The notes beneath the pieces were generated by a model that did not search any database, was not told the DNA's origin, and saw only the letters and a list, made by a program, of their open reading frames with translations. Of a DNA stretch of 64,000 nucleotides, positions 54,891 through 63,985 are shown one piece after another. Positions within the stretch are counted from its first letter, which is position 1. Every line of letters begins with the position of its first letter. The position numbers were made by a program, and so were the translations under genes. This DNA comes from Prochlorococcus sp. AG-388-D03 (GTDB lineage: Bacteria > Cyanobacteriota > Cyanobacteriia > PCC-6307 > Cyanobiaceae), in the NCBI GenBank assembly GCA_003279875.1, contig QCGN01000002.1, positions 57,152 through 121,151 of the forward strand, in the 5' to 3' direction.

Positions 54891-56159
54891 ATGAAAAAAC
54901 AAGCAATTGCAGTAGTAATAATTTCTAATGGGCCTGGTGAATTATCAACTTGGGTAAGTCCAGTAGTTGACAGTCTAAATAAAATAAACAATTCCTCAAA
55001 ACGAAATGAGAGGCTGAATTTCTCTATAAATTTAGTTCTAGTACCATGTCCAAATGCTACTGGTTCAGAATATCAAGTTGCTAAATCTTGGAATAAATTT
55101 GAATTAGTTACCAAAGCAAACAATTTTTGGAGATTGTTAATCAACCCCTATCAATATGCAAAATGGCCTCAAAAAGGAATAGTTATTTTTCTTGGGGGTG
55201 ATCAATTATGGAGCGTTTTATTAGCAAAAAGATTAGGCTATATCAACATCACATATGCTGAATGGATTTCGAGATGGCCACGTTGGAATCACATAATTGC
55301 AGCAATGAATATGAAGGTAAAAAAAACCCTTCCTCAAAAATATAGATATAAATGTAAAGTTATTGGCGATTTAATGGCGGACATCACGGATAAAAAGGAG
55401 GTTTATCTTAATCTTGAGAGGGAAAAGTGCATTGCATTACTACCAGGTTCTAAAAGAGCTAAGCTCTCGGTAGGTATTCCTTACTTTCTAGAAATAGCAG
55501 ATAATATTTATAATAAAAATAAAAATATTAATTTAATTATTCCTATCGCTCCAACTACCAGTACAAGCGAGTATTTATTCTTTCAAAGTAATAAAAATCC
55601 TATTGCAAAACATTATGCATCCAAAATCAAAAAAATTAAACCCATAAAAAGTTCCATTTTTGATTATGTGATTGAAACATCAAACAATGCCAAAATTTAT
55701 TTGATTAAAAAACATCCTTGCTATGAAGTGCTAAGAAAATGTGACCTTGCAATTACTACTGTTGGAGCAAACACTGCCGAATTAGCTGCACTTACTTTGC
55801 CCATGATAGTTGTTCTCCCCACTCAACATTTACATGTAATGAACTCATGGGACGGTATATTCGGAATAATTGGGAAAATTTCATTTATCAATAAATTCTT
55901 TACTTTTATAATTAAAAATTGGTATTTAAAGAAGAAAAAATTTTTTGCTTGGCCCAATATTAAGGCTAAAAAGTTAATTATACCGGAAAGAATAGGCAAT
56001 ATTTCACCCAAGCGAATCGCTAGTGAAGCTTTATTTCTGATAAACAATAAAAAATATTTAAAAGAACAGAAAGTAAATTTAGCAGAACAACGGGGGCAAA
56101 CGGGTGCCGTTGAAAAATTAGCTTACATTATTTTTAATTCAATAAAAAGACTTAGTTAA
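54891..56159 (+). CDS. LpxB-like glycosyltransferase
   Basis: With the ATG at 54891 it is 422 residues; a longer frame runs back into the tRNA and is rejected. The ISNGPGELSTWVSPVV opening (about residues 10-25) is typical of a cyanobacterial family annotated as lipid-A-disaccharide synthase-like. ALLPGSKRAKLSVGIPYFLEIA is near residue 180 (key residues LPGS...L), and TTVGANTAELAALTLPMIV near residue 290. The product is probably an envelope glycolipid. It differs from the LpxB-like gene at 1887. Confidence 0.75.
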   Translation: MKKQAIAVVIISNGPGELSTWVSPVVDSLNKINNSSKRNERLNFSINLVLVPCPNATGSEYQVAKSWNKFELVTKANNFWRLLINPYQYAKWPQKGIVIFLGGDQLWSVLLAKRLGYINITYAEWISRWPRWNHIIAAMNMKVKKTLPQKYRYKCKVIGDLMADITDKKEVYLNLEREKCIALLPGSKRAKLSVGIPYFLEIADNIYNKNKNINLIIPIAPTTSTSEYLFFQSNKNPIAKHYASKIKKIKPIKSSIFDYVIETSNNAKIYLIKKHPCYEVLRKCDLAITTVGANTAELAALTLPMIVVLPTQHLHVMNSWDGIFGIIGKISFINKFFTFIIKNWYLKKKKFFAWPNIKAKKLIIPERIGNISPKRIASEALFLINNKKYLKEQKVNLAEQRGQTGAVEKLAYIIFNSIKRLS

Positions 56160-57182
56160 TTACCAAGGATCATCAATTTCAAAAGATTCTGATTGGGGAT
56201 TATCGATTAATAATTTTTTCTCTTCAAGAGGTTCGATATCTAAGGGTTCTTTTGACCTTTGAATTGGTCTTTTTGAGGCCCGCTTCGACCTAGATTTCTT
56301 ATTAACGGGCAATTCTGTCATATTTTCTTCATCAATCTGAGAGCCTGATTTTTCGGAAAACTCATTGTCCATATAAAGTTGTTTTTTATTATTAATTTTT
56401 TCTGTTGCAGTTTCAATTTCTACATATTCAAGTTCGTCTTCGTACTCTTCTTCTTCCACCAATTCTTCTTCTCTCAATTCTTCCATTAAATTATTTTGTT
56501 CTTCCGATTCGGAACCTGACAATAACTGGTTCTCTACTGGAACAAGATTTGCTGTATATCTATTTGCTTCCCTTTCTTCCCAAGAAGAACCGCCAACTCC
56601 AAGTTTCTCGAGTAATCCACTACTTAATTGATTTAGTTTTTCTTCTGCGCCTTCATAAACAATTATCCTGTCAGTACCGCTACTAACTATCTCATCTACA
56701 GGAATTTCCCAAGTACTTAAAACACCCTCACCCAAAAGAGGTACTCCTACAGCACCCATAACAAGAGAAATTAAATCACCTGTCTCGATATCAAAAGAAA
56801 AGCCAAGAACTCTTCCAAGAAGCTGACCAGATTCTGTAATTACCTGGCAGTTTATAACTTTCCCGTATCTTTCAGGAGAAAAACCGTCACTCAAAGAATC
56901 TAAAGAGTCCACCAAAATTACATCCCCAACCTGCTTTATGCTTTCAAGAGGCATCCATTTTGGTAAACCTGGCAAAAATCTTGTAAGAGGATTATCTCTA
57001 AGACCTAAAGCAACCACCTCTCTTCTATCAATATCTACAACGACTTCACCTACGACTCCTAATCTCCTTCCAGTATCAGTAGTAATTACTTGTGTTCCCA
57101 TAAGTTCAGACCTCAACCATAGACGTTCACTCGGTACGGAATTAGGGCGATTATTATTTGTGGACGTGTTCGACAAAATCAT
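56160..57182 (-). CDS. PRC-barrel domain protein
   Basis: A 340-residue protein with two PRC-barrel domains: about residues 24-95 (ELMGTQVITTDTGRRLGVVGEVV, key residues GTQVITTDTGRRLG-V-EVVVD) and about 108-180 (GKVINCQVITESGQLLGRV, given by CQVITESGQLLG-V). A Glu-rich acidic stretch and a basic C-terminal tail follow. PRC barrels bind RNA-processing or photosynthetic partners; a role in RNA maturation is possible. It abuts the LpxB-like gene. Confidence 0.82.
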   Translation of the reverse strand: MILSNTSTNNNRPNSVPSERLWLRSELMGTQVITTDTGRRLGVVGEVVVDIDRREVVALGLRDNPLTRFLPGLPKWMPLESIKQVGDVILVDSLDSLSDGFSPERYGKVINCQVITESGQLLGRVLGFSFDIETGDLISLVMGAVGVPLLGEGVLSTWEIPVDEIVSSGTDRIIVYEGAEEKLNQLSSGLLEKLGVGGSSWEEREANRYTANLVPVENQLLSGSESEEQNNLMEELREEELVEEEEYEDELEYVEIETATEKINNKKQLYMDNEFSEKSGSQIDEENMTELPVNKKSRSKRASKRPIQRSKEPLDIEPLEEKKLLIDNPQSESFEIDDPW

Positions 57183-57227
57183 AAATATCTTTGTATCATT
57201 CTGACGTAAAAATTATAAAAAGTGTGA

Positions 57228-60200
57228 TTATGCAGCATTTGGTAACCCTATAACTTGAGTATTAGCTCCTCTTGCTTGAGCAACACCAATTGTCCGTTCA
57301 GATGCACTTATCATAGGTCTCCTATGGCTTACCACTATAAATTGAGCATTTGATGACTGACTTGATATTAATTTTGACAATCTCTCAACATTAATACCAT
57401 CTAAAAAGCTATCTACTTCATCTAATGCATAAAAAGGAGAAGGTTTATATTTTTGCAAAGCAAATAAAAAACTTAAAGCAGTTAATGATTTCTCTCCTCC
57501 TGACATTGAAGCTAATCTTCTAACATTTTTTCCTTTAGGATGAGCTACTAAAGTTAAACCTCCCTCTAAAGGATTATCAGGATTTTCAAGCTGTAGAAAT
57601 CCATCTCCATCTGATAAATTAGCAAATATTTCTCTAAAATATTTGTCAACTTCTACAAATGCCTGCATAAATGCTTCTTGTCTCATGGTTGAAACAGTTT
57701 CTATTCTTAATAGTAATTCAGATCTCTCATTGGATAAAACCTCCAATCTTTTAATTAAATCATTTAATCTTTCACTCAATTCCTCAAGCTCATCTAAAGC
57801 CAACATATTCACAGGTTCTAAACTTTCTATTTTTGCATTAATCATTACAATCTCCGATTGGAGTGATTCAAGAGTTTTGTCCTCATAGTCTCCCAAAATT
57901 GGCAATGGATCAGGTAATTCCTTTTTATAGTGTTCTAACTTAATACTCTCACTACGCATTTCCTCTTTTAGAGAGCTGATATCCCTTTCGAGATATTCCA
58001 ACTTCAAAGTAAGCTGATTAATTTCTTGTCTTTTGTTAGAGATTGATGAATTCAATTCATCCCTTTTTCTTCTTAATATTCCAAGATCCTTTTCAAGCTC
58101 TGATTTTTGATCATTAAGACTTGCAAGCTCTTTTTTATAAGCATTTCTTTTCTTTATCCATTCATTATGAGTGTTAGAAAGATCTTGAACTGATTTCTGT
58201 AGATTCTTTTCTTGTATTGATATTAAATTAAATTGATTTTTTATACGTTCTTGATTTAAAACAAATTGATTCTTTTTATTTAATAATTCGTCTTTCTCTT
58301 GAATTAATAATTCAAGCTTTTTATCTAACTTTTCAACTTCATTATTATGAGTAATTAAAGAGGATGTTTGATTATCTGTATAGTTCTTTTTAAGGATCAA
58401 CTCCAATTCATCCAGCTGTTTCTTAAAAGGTTTTATTTCATTCTGAACAAAATCAAATTTTTTATTCAATAAATTATTTTGGTTAGTAAGATTATTTAAC
58501 CTTATAGTATTGTCATCGATTCTTTGCATAACGACTTTAAGAGAATTATTATTTACCTCTATTTCTTTATTAGAGGATACGCAATCCTCTAATATTTCCC
58601 TTTGATTAAAATTTAATTTATTCAAATTATTAGTTTTATTTAAAACATCATTATCTGATTTTCTTAAAGCCTCCTCAATAATAGAAAGTCTTTGTTTTAT
58701 TGGTTGAGCCTCATCAACATCATTATTCGTTCCAAATCTATAAGCAAGATCTTTATTAACTTTACTTCCTCCCGTAATTGCACCACTAACTTCTAATAAT
58801 TCTCCACTCAAAGTAACCATTCTTATTTTTTGTTTACATAATTTCGCTGACTCTAAATCAGAGAAGACTAATGTTTCTCCAAAAACGTATTTAAAAACAT
58901 CATCATAGACATCATCGCAATCAATTAAATTAATAGCTTTTTCTAAAAATCCAATCTCTCTAGAATTTTCAAATCTTGTAAGTGCGAAGTTTTTTTTGTA
59001 ACTTTTAATTCTATTAAGTGGAATAAAAGTTAATCTTCCTGCTTTCTTTTTTTTAAGAATTTCAATTGCTCTTGAAGCAATAGTGTCATTATCAACAACA
59101 ATTTGTCCAAGTCTATTGCCTGCTGCAATTTCCAATGCATATCTATGCTTTTCATTTACTGCTCCCAATTGAGCAACATATCCATGTATACCCTCTAAAC
59201 CTGCCTCTAAAAGAATTCTTAATGCATATGATCCCCTCGTTTCATTTAAAGCCTCTTTTCTACTTTCACATCTTGATAAATCCTTTTCAAGACTTAATTG
59301 TTCGTTATTTAGCCTTAATTTAGTTTTATTTAATACCTCTATTTCAAGTTTTAAAGTATCTATTGCGGATCTAATACTTGTCAACTTACGGTTTTTTGAA
59401 TCAGTTGATTTTCCATTGATTTGATTAAATTCTGAAAGTTTTTGTTTTTCTAACTTTAAAACTTCTATTTGAGATGATATTTCCTCTCTTTGAATATTAA
59501 TTTGGATAATCTCCTCCTCAATATTCCTTTTGCTTGATTCAAGGGGTTGGATTAAAGATTTTATATTTTCTAACTTATTATTTAGCTTGATACTTTGTTT
59601 TGAAAATTCACCTGATTCCCCTGCAGCATCTGAAAGTTTTTTTCTAGATAACTTGTGCTTTAACGTGAGATCCTGAATCTCTAAATTTAATTTTTCTAGA
59701 TCATTATCATTAAAGTTATCTTGTTTATTCTTTTCTAATTCATTATTTTTTTTAGTTATTGCAATATTATCTCGTTGTTGTTGTAATTTAAGACCTTCCT
59801 CTTTATTAACAACAGCTATTCTCTCTAATTCTCTCAAATTTGAATTTATACTACCAATATCAGAATTTACTTTGATTAAGTTATCCTCTCCTTTCTCTTT
59901 TAATTCTGCAATCATAACATTCATTGCTTCTTGCAATACTTGGGTTTCTTTACTAAGAGATTCTTTTTGTTGATTAAATAAAATCTTATTCTTATCCAAT
60001 TCAATAGCTTTTGTTTTAATTAGTTCAATATTTTGTACTTGCTTATCATATAAAAGTACTTTTTCAAGCTCCTTAATATGAAAAAGTTTAGCCTTTAACT
60101 CTTTATATTTTTTTGCTTTTTCACATTCTTTTTCAAGTTTAACTTTACTGGATTGCAATTCGTTTTCTAAAATCTCGCATCTTTCTTGTCTTTCAAAAAC

Positions 60201-60812
60201 ATCACTAAGTTTTGAATGCGTTTGTTCAATTCTGCTATCAAAAAGAGCTACACCGGCCAATTCATCAATCAATGTTCTCCTTTCTTTATTGTTCATAGAT
60301 ACTATTCTTGTAACATCACCCTGCATCACAACATTACTACCTTCTGGATCAACACTTATATCTCTTAGAAGTCTCTGTATTTGTTGTAAGGTACATTGAC
60401 GACCATCAGAGGTATATGTCGACGCATAAGATCCACCAGGCATTAGTCGCAATTTTCTGGAAACTACCCATTCTTTTTGATCTTTATTAAGCGTTATATC
60501 ATCTTCCTCTAACTCCAAAGGTGGAATATCTTCTCTTGGCGACCAATCTTCAATGTTAAATTTTACGGAGACAAATGTTTCAGAAGATTTACCTTCTTTT
60601 ACTTTCGAAGTATTGATTAAATCTGGTAATCGATCTGCTCTCATACCTCTACTATTTGCCAAACCCAAACAAAACAAAATTCCATCCAAGATATTACTTT
60701 TACCAGATCCATTTGGACCAGTTACCACTGTAAAACCTTCTTCAAGAGGAATTTTTACACTTCCCCCGAAAGATTTAAAATTTTCAAACTCGACCTGATT
60801 GATGTATACCAA
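57228..60812 (-). CDS. smc: chromosome segregation protein SMC
   Basis: SMC condenses and segregates the chromosome with ScpA/ScpB. With a TTG start at 60812 the protein is 1194 residues and begins VYINQVEFENFKSFGG, the conserved SMC start; a codon at 60854 adds 14 non-conserved residues. Walker A TGPNGSGKSN is near residue 30. Two long coiled coils flank a hinge (about 525-640, GLEGIHGYVAQLG at the start). The C-terminal head has SMSGGEKSLTALSFLFAL and FYALDEVDSFLDG. Confidence 0.93.
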   Translation of the reverse strand: MVYINQVEFENFKSFGGSVKIPLEEGFTVVTGPNGSGKSNILDGILFCLGLANSRGMRADRLPDLINTSKVKEGKSSETFVSVKFNIEDWSPREDIPPLELEEDDITLNKDQKEWVVSRKLRLMPGGSYASTYTSDGRQCTLQQIQRLLRDISVDPEGSNVVMQGDVTRIVSMNNKERRTLIDELAGVALFDSRIEQTHSKLSDVFERQERCEILENELQSSKVKLEKECEKAKKYKELKAKLFHIKELEKVLLYDKQVQNIELIKTKAIELDKNKILFNQQKESLSKETQVLQEAMNVMIAELKEKGEDNLIKVNSDIGSINSNLRELERIAVVNKEEGLKLQQQRDNIAITKKNNELEKNKQDNFNDNDLEKLNLEIQDLTLKHKLSRKKLSDAAGESGEFSKQSIKLNNKLENIKSLIQPLESSKRNIEEEIIQINIQREEISSQIEVLKLEKQKLSEFNQINGKSTDSKNRKLTSIRSAIDTLKLEIEVLNKTKLRLNNEQLSLEKDLSRCESRKEALNETRGSYALRILLEAGLEGIHGYVAQLGAVNEKHRYALEIAAGNRLGQIVVDNDTIASRAIEILKKKKAGRLTFIPLNRIKSYKKNFALTRFENSREIGFLEKAINLIDCDDVYDDVFKYVFGETLVFSDLESAKLCKQKIRMVTLSGELLEVSGAITGGSKVNKDLAYRFGTNNDVDEAQPIKQRLSIIEEALRKSDNDVLNKTNNLNKLNFNQREILEDCVSSNKEIEVNNNSLKVVMQRIDDNTIRLNNLTNQNNLLNKKFDFVQNEIKPFKKQLDELELILKKNYTDNQTSSLITHNNEVEKLDKKLELLIQEKDELLNKKNQFVLNQERIKNQFNLISIQEKNLQKSVQDLSNTHNEWIKKRNAYKKELASLNDQKSELEKDLGILRRKRDELNSSISNKRQEINQLTLKLEYLERDISSLKEEMRSESIKLEHYKKELPDPLPILGDYEDKTLESLQSEIVMINAKIESLEPVNMLALDELEELSERLNDLIKRLEVLSNERSELLLRIETVSTMRQEAFMQAFVEVDKYFREIFANLSDGDGFLQLENPDNPLEGGLTLVAHPKGKNVRRLASMSGGEKSLTALSFLFALQKYKPSPFYALDEVDSFLDGINVERLSKLISSQSSNAQFIVVSHRRPMISASERTIGVAQARGANTQVIGLPNAA

Positions 60813-60894
60813 TCGCAAGTCACATATAGCTAAGTAAGAATAGCTACTTTTCACAAAATCTCAATAGAAATATTAAGATTATTTCTAAAACAAA

Positions 60895-61257
60895 TTAATT
60901 ATTTTTTGTCAATTGACAAAAATTACCATCAATTGTTAATAAACCTTTTAATAATTTGCCGTTCAATATAATTTTGAGCTCTTGAGAATCTTGATTATGA
61001 AAAATATAAGAGAAAGTTCCATTATCAATTCTTTTTACTAAACCTCTACTATTAGAAAGTTGATATTCAACTCTTGATAGCCATACCAATCTATGATTTG
61101 GTTGTTTTCTTATTTCAACAAAACCTCTATTTATTAATGGAATTTCATAGAATTTCCAAGTAAAACAATCTAATTTATCTTCAACTAGAAAATCATAGTG
61201 AATATCAAATAAATTACTATTAAGAATTTTATGTTCAAGTAAAACCCATCTATTCAT
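60895..61257 (-). CDS. LigD 3'-phosphoesterase (PE)-domain-like protein
   Basis: A 120-residue protein related to the PE domain of the LigD repair ligase: WVLLEHK with His9, IHYDFLVED with His20 and Asp22, a PNHRLVWLSRVEY stretch with His55, RGLVKRIDNGTF and an LKIILNGKLLKGLLTI end. In known PE enzymes His, His, Asp and His bind metal and substrate; here the Arg of HYDFR is Leu24 and the Tyr after the last His is Trp59. No ligase domain is attached. Activity is therefore uncertain. Confidence 0.65.
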   Translation of the reverse strand: MNRWVLLEHKILNSNLFDIHYDFLVEDKLDCFTWKFYEIPLINRGFVEIRKQPNHRLVWLSRVEYQLSNSRGLVKRIDNGTFSYIFHNQDSQELKIILNGKLLKGLLTIDGNFCQLTKNN

Positions 61258-61342
61258 TATCTACTACATCAATAAATTATTTATTTCTATAGTTAATTTT
61301 AAAGATGAGCTAATAAATTAGCCCAACTTAAAGATAAAAAAC

Positions 61343-61480
61343 CTAATTACCTGCATCAGGAACAAATCTCAAAGCAATAAAAAGCAAACTGCCAGCTCCT
61401 GCAATAGCTGCTGCTACCAATCCAAAATCAGTTGGAATTGTACGGGATGCAAAAATAATTGTTGCGAGTGTAATATCCAT
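61343..61480 (-). CDS. small single-pass membrane protein
   Basis: A 45-residue protein, MDITLATIIFASRTIPTDFG then LVAAAIAGAGSLLFIALRFV and PDAGN. One transmembrane helix occupies about residues 20-40. Its codon use and Ala/Gly/Leu-rich helix look like a small thylakoid subunit, but it does not match PsaM, PetG, PetM, PetN or Psb30 as I know them. The flanking bases are non-coding, which makes it the best candidate for this gap. Confidence 0.6.
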   Translation of the reverse strand: MDITLATIIFASRTIPTDFGLVAAAIAGAGSLLFIALRFVPDAGN

Positions 61481-61668
61481 GATGAAATAAAAACTTAATT
61501 TAATTAAAATCAGTAATAGCTTAACAAAACCTTATTACAGATAAGGACAGATAATTGAAATGTAAATAAACTTTTATATGTCTATTAATTTCTTATTAAA
61601 AAAAATCTATATGTAAGGGTTTAAAAAAAAAAAATACGGACTACATTAAAAGTAACCCAGGTGGATTA

Positions 61669-62130
61669 ATGGAAACTTTTCATCCTCCCAAAGAAGTTAA
61701 AGAAACAGTTAATGATTCTGCTTTGCCAAAGAATGAAGGCATATCAGAAAAATGGTTACGTGAAAAAATCGATAGTTTAATTCCCGTAATACAAGAAAAA
61801 TGGCCTGATATTGCTCAGCAAACTCTTGAAACTGCAAAAGGAAGTATTGATGATTTAGTTGGAGTAATAGCAAGCCATACAGGATCTTCTACGAGTGGTA
61901 TTAAAAATCAATTATTTGAAATAATTGATTCAATTCAAGCAAATAATTGGGAAATTGCGGAGAAGATAGAACCAATTGAAAGTCAATTAGAAGAGTTACT
62001 AGATGAGCTGAGTAATACATTAAGGCCAAAAATTGAACGCCCAATTAGAAAAAAACCAATTTTATCTATTGCTATTGCTGCTGGTATTGGATTATTAATA
62101 GGCAGTTTAATCAATAGCGGGAAAAAATAA
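61669..62130 (+). CDS. YqjD/ElaB-like membrane-anchored protein
   Basis: A 153-residue protein with a soluble helical region of about 120 residues and a C-terminal transmembrane helix of small residues (IAIAAGIGLLIGSLI, about 134-148) preceded by RPIRKKPI. This resembles the DUF883 (YqjD/ElaB) layout, where the C-terminal helix anchors a helical protein, sometimes on ribosomes. Its stop is immediately followed by the ATG of the holin-like gene, so the two are coupled. Similarity is weak. Confidence 0.6.
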   Translation: METFHPPKEVKETVNDSALPKNEGISEKWLREKIDSLIPVIQEKWPDIAQQTLETAKGSIDDLVGVIASHTGSSTSGIKNQLFEIIDSIQANNWEIAEKIEPIESQLEELLDELSNTLRPKIERPIRKKPILSIAIAAGIGLLIGSLINSGKK

Positions 62131-62517
62131 ATGGATAAACCTAAGAGCAAAAACTTTGCCAACACGGCTTCAAGAATCTCTGCAATTGCAAGTTCAGTAA
62201 TGGATTTACATGTACGTATAGCGCTTCAAGAAGTTGATAGAGAGAAAAGAAGATTAATAAGCGGAGGTATATTTATTGCCATAGGTGGAATATTGTTATT
62301 ATTGGTCTTAATTTGTATTCACATTATTTCTTATTTAACTATTAGTAAATTTAATAATTGGAGCACTGAATATAATTTACTTTTGATAATATTTATTGAT
62401 TTATTTCTTGCAGGTTTAAGTTTAAAACTAGGTGGGCAACTAGCTAAAGGACCTTATCTTCCTCAAACATTAGAGGGCTTAGGCAAAACAACAAAAGCAG
62501 TATTAGGTAAAAAATAA
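62131..62517 (+). CDS. phage holin-family / YqjE-like membrane protein
   Basis: A 128-residue protein with two hydrophobic helices (about residues 46-70 and 85-105), a dense charged amphipathic start and a LGGQLAKGPYLPQTLEGLGKTTKA tail. The pattern fits the PF07332 putative holin-X family, which includes YqjE. Its start directly abuts the previous stop, and it ends 1 base from the convergent methyltransferase gene. The pair YqjD-YqjE is a known bacterial arrangement. Confidence 0.62.
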   Translation: MDKPKSKNFANTASRISAIASSVMDLHVRIALQEVDREKRRLISGGIFIAIGGILLLLVLICIHIISYLTISKFNNWSTEYNLLLIIFIDLFLAGLSLKLGGQLAKGPYLPQTLEGLGKTTKAVLGKK

Positions 62518-62518
62518 A

Positions 62519-63643
62519 TTACCTTATTAAATATTTAATCCATCTGCAATCAATACCTCCATTACTTACAGGCACTTTCAAAGAAGATTTCATTTTTAAA
62601 TATCTTGTGAGTCTTGGATTCCCACTAAGTAACCAGAATTCCCAACCAGAAAATTTTTTCTTCAAAAATTCACCCATGCATTCATATAAGCTAATTAACT
62701 CATTTTCATCGCCTAATTTTTTTCCATAAGGTGGATTACATAAAATTAACCCTTCTGATGACTTGAATTGAATTTTTGTAAAATCATCATTTAATAATTC
62801 AATATAATTGTCAAGTCCTGCTAGTGATATATTGATTTTCGCTTGATCAAAAACATCTTTATTTATTTCACAGCCAATTATTTTTGATAATTTATAGAAG
62901 TTAATAAATTTATTCTTAGCCTTATTTTTCTCATCAATATAAATATTTTTTTTAAAATCAAGCCAATTTTCAAACAGATAAGATGTATGAGATTTAAGTG
63001 GAACTTTGAGACTTTGATTAATAGCCTCTATTAAAAAAGTTCCTGACCCACACATAAGATCAATCAAGGGTTTATTCCCGGTCCATTCAGTAATCTGTAA
63101 CAATCCAGAAGCTAAGTTTTCTTTCAGTGGAGCATCTCCAACAGCAGGTCTATAGCCTCTTTTATGAAGACTTTCAACAGTACTCTGCAAGCTAAGCACC
63201 GCTCGATCATTATTTAAATGTAGATGGATTATCAAATCAGGATTATCTAAAGAAATATTTGATCTCTTACTCCAAACTGTTTGTTGTATATCTGTTATTG
63301 AATTTTTAACTTCAAGAGCAGTGAAATGAGAGTGACTCAAAGATGAAGTTCTTCCTGTTACTTGTACATTGAATGTTTTATCAGAAGTTAACCATTTCAA
63401 CCAATCAAATGAATCTCTTACGCCCTCATATAAAGAAAGCCTGTCATAACAGGCAAAACATGCAATTTCTCTATAAAAACGAAAAGCAATTCTTGAGAAA
63501 AAATGAATTCTATAGAAAGTAGCATGATCACATTCAAAAGAAACTGATCTTTTATACGTATTAATATTAAATCCACCCAAATCAAAAATTTCGTTGGCTA
63601 AATATTTTTCTAAACCTTCTGGAGCTGATGCAACTACATTCAT
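62519..63643 (-). CDS. RlmL-like rRNA methyltransferase with THUMP domain
   Basis: A 374-residue class I methyltransferase. Residues 1-160 are a THUMP-like RNA-binding region. The SAM-binding part has KRGYRPAVGDAPLKENLASGLLQ (key residues RGYR-VG-APL-E-LA), LIDLMCGSGTFLIEA near residue 192 and the catalytic LICNPPYGKKL near residue 299. The NPPY motif and family layout indicate N2-guanine or similar rRNA methylation, as in E. coli RlmL. It contains no RlmK-like second domain. Confidence 0.88.
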   Translation of the reverse strand: MNVVASAPEGLEKYLANEIFDLGGFNINTYKRSVSFECDHATFYRIHFFSRIAFRFYREIACFACYDRLSLYEGVRDSFDWLKWLTSDKTFNVQVTGRTSSLSHSHFTALEVKNSITDIQQTVWSKRSNISLDNPDLIIHLHLNNDRAVLSLQSTVESLHKRGYRPAVGDAPLKENLASGLLQITEWTGNKPLIDLMCGSGTFLIEAINQSLKVPLKSHTSYLFENWLDFKKNIYIDEKNKAKNKFINFYKLSKIIGCEINKDVFDQAKINISLAGLDNYIELLNDDFTKIQFKSSEGLILCNPPYGKKLGDENELISLYECMGEFLKKKFSGWEFWLLSGNPRLTRYLKMKSSLKVPVSNGGIDCRWIKYLIR

Positions 63644-63699
63644 AATATATTTAAAAAATTAATGAAATAACTATTCAATACTCATTTTGCCTGCCAGAA

Positions 63700-63985
63700 T
63701 ATAAATGTCCAATTGGACTAGGTGATCTCAACCGATGTGTCGGACAGCGGTTCGATTCCGCTCAACTCCATTTCATTTTGGGGTTGTAATGGTTTCGACG
63801 GGGCGTTAGGAAGATGACTGAAGCCTGCTCGGTTAGAGCAAAAACACAAACGCTAACAAAATCGTTAGTTTCTCCCGTCAAACAGCACCAGTTGCTGCTT
63901 GATTTAAAAGGAGATGGGGTTATATCAGCCTTATCAACCAAATGATCCAAGGAGCCTGGAAGGGCTCCACTATCTTAAATTTATT
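63700..63985 (+). ncRNA. ssrA: transfer-messenger RNA, circularly permuted (two-piece)
   Basis: The gene is in permuted order. The acceptor half comes first: T arm AGCGG-TTCGATT-CCGCT (63746-63762), acceptor strand CAACTCC (63763-63769) and A at 63770. A short spacer follows, then the 5' acceptor strand GGGGTTG (63780-63786), which pairs with CAACTCC, and TTTCGAC of the D-like region. The tag frame GCT...TGA at 63852-63902 encodes ANKIVSFSRQTAPVAA and a stop. A hairpin GGAGCC/GGCTCC lies at 63951-63968. tmRNA rescues stalled ribosomes. The outer ends are approximate. Confidence 0.9.

Noticed and set aside
61619..61634. Long poly-A tract before 61669
   Set aside because: It is a simple homopolymer common in this AT-rich genome; no repeat or mobile element borders are seen.
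63762..63950. Minus-strand frame across the tmRNA
   Set aside because: It lies over the acceptor and tag region of the tmRNA; the RNA structure and tag explain the sequence, and the composition is not protein-like.
63951..63968. GGAGCC/GGCTCC hairpin as an intrinsic terminator
   Set aside because: It lacks a following T tract and lies in the coding half of the permuted tmRNA, where such helices are expected.
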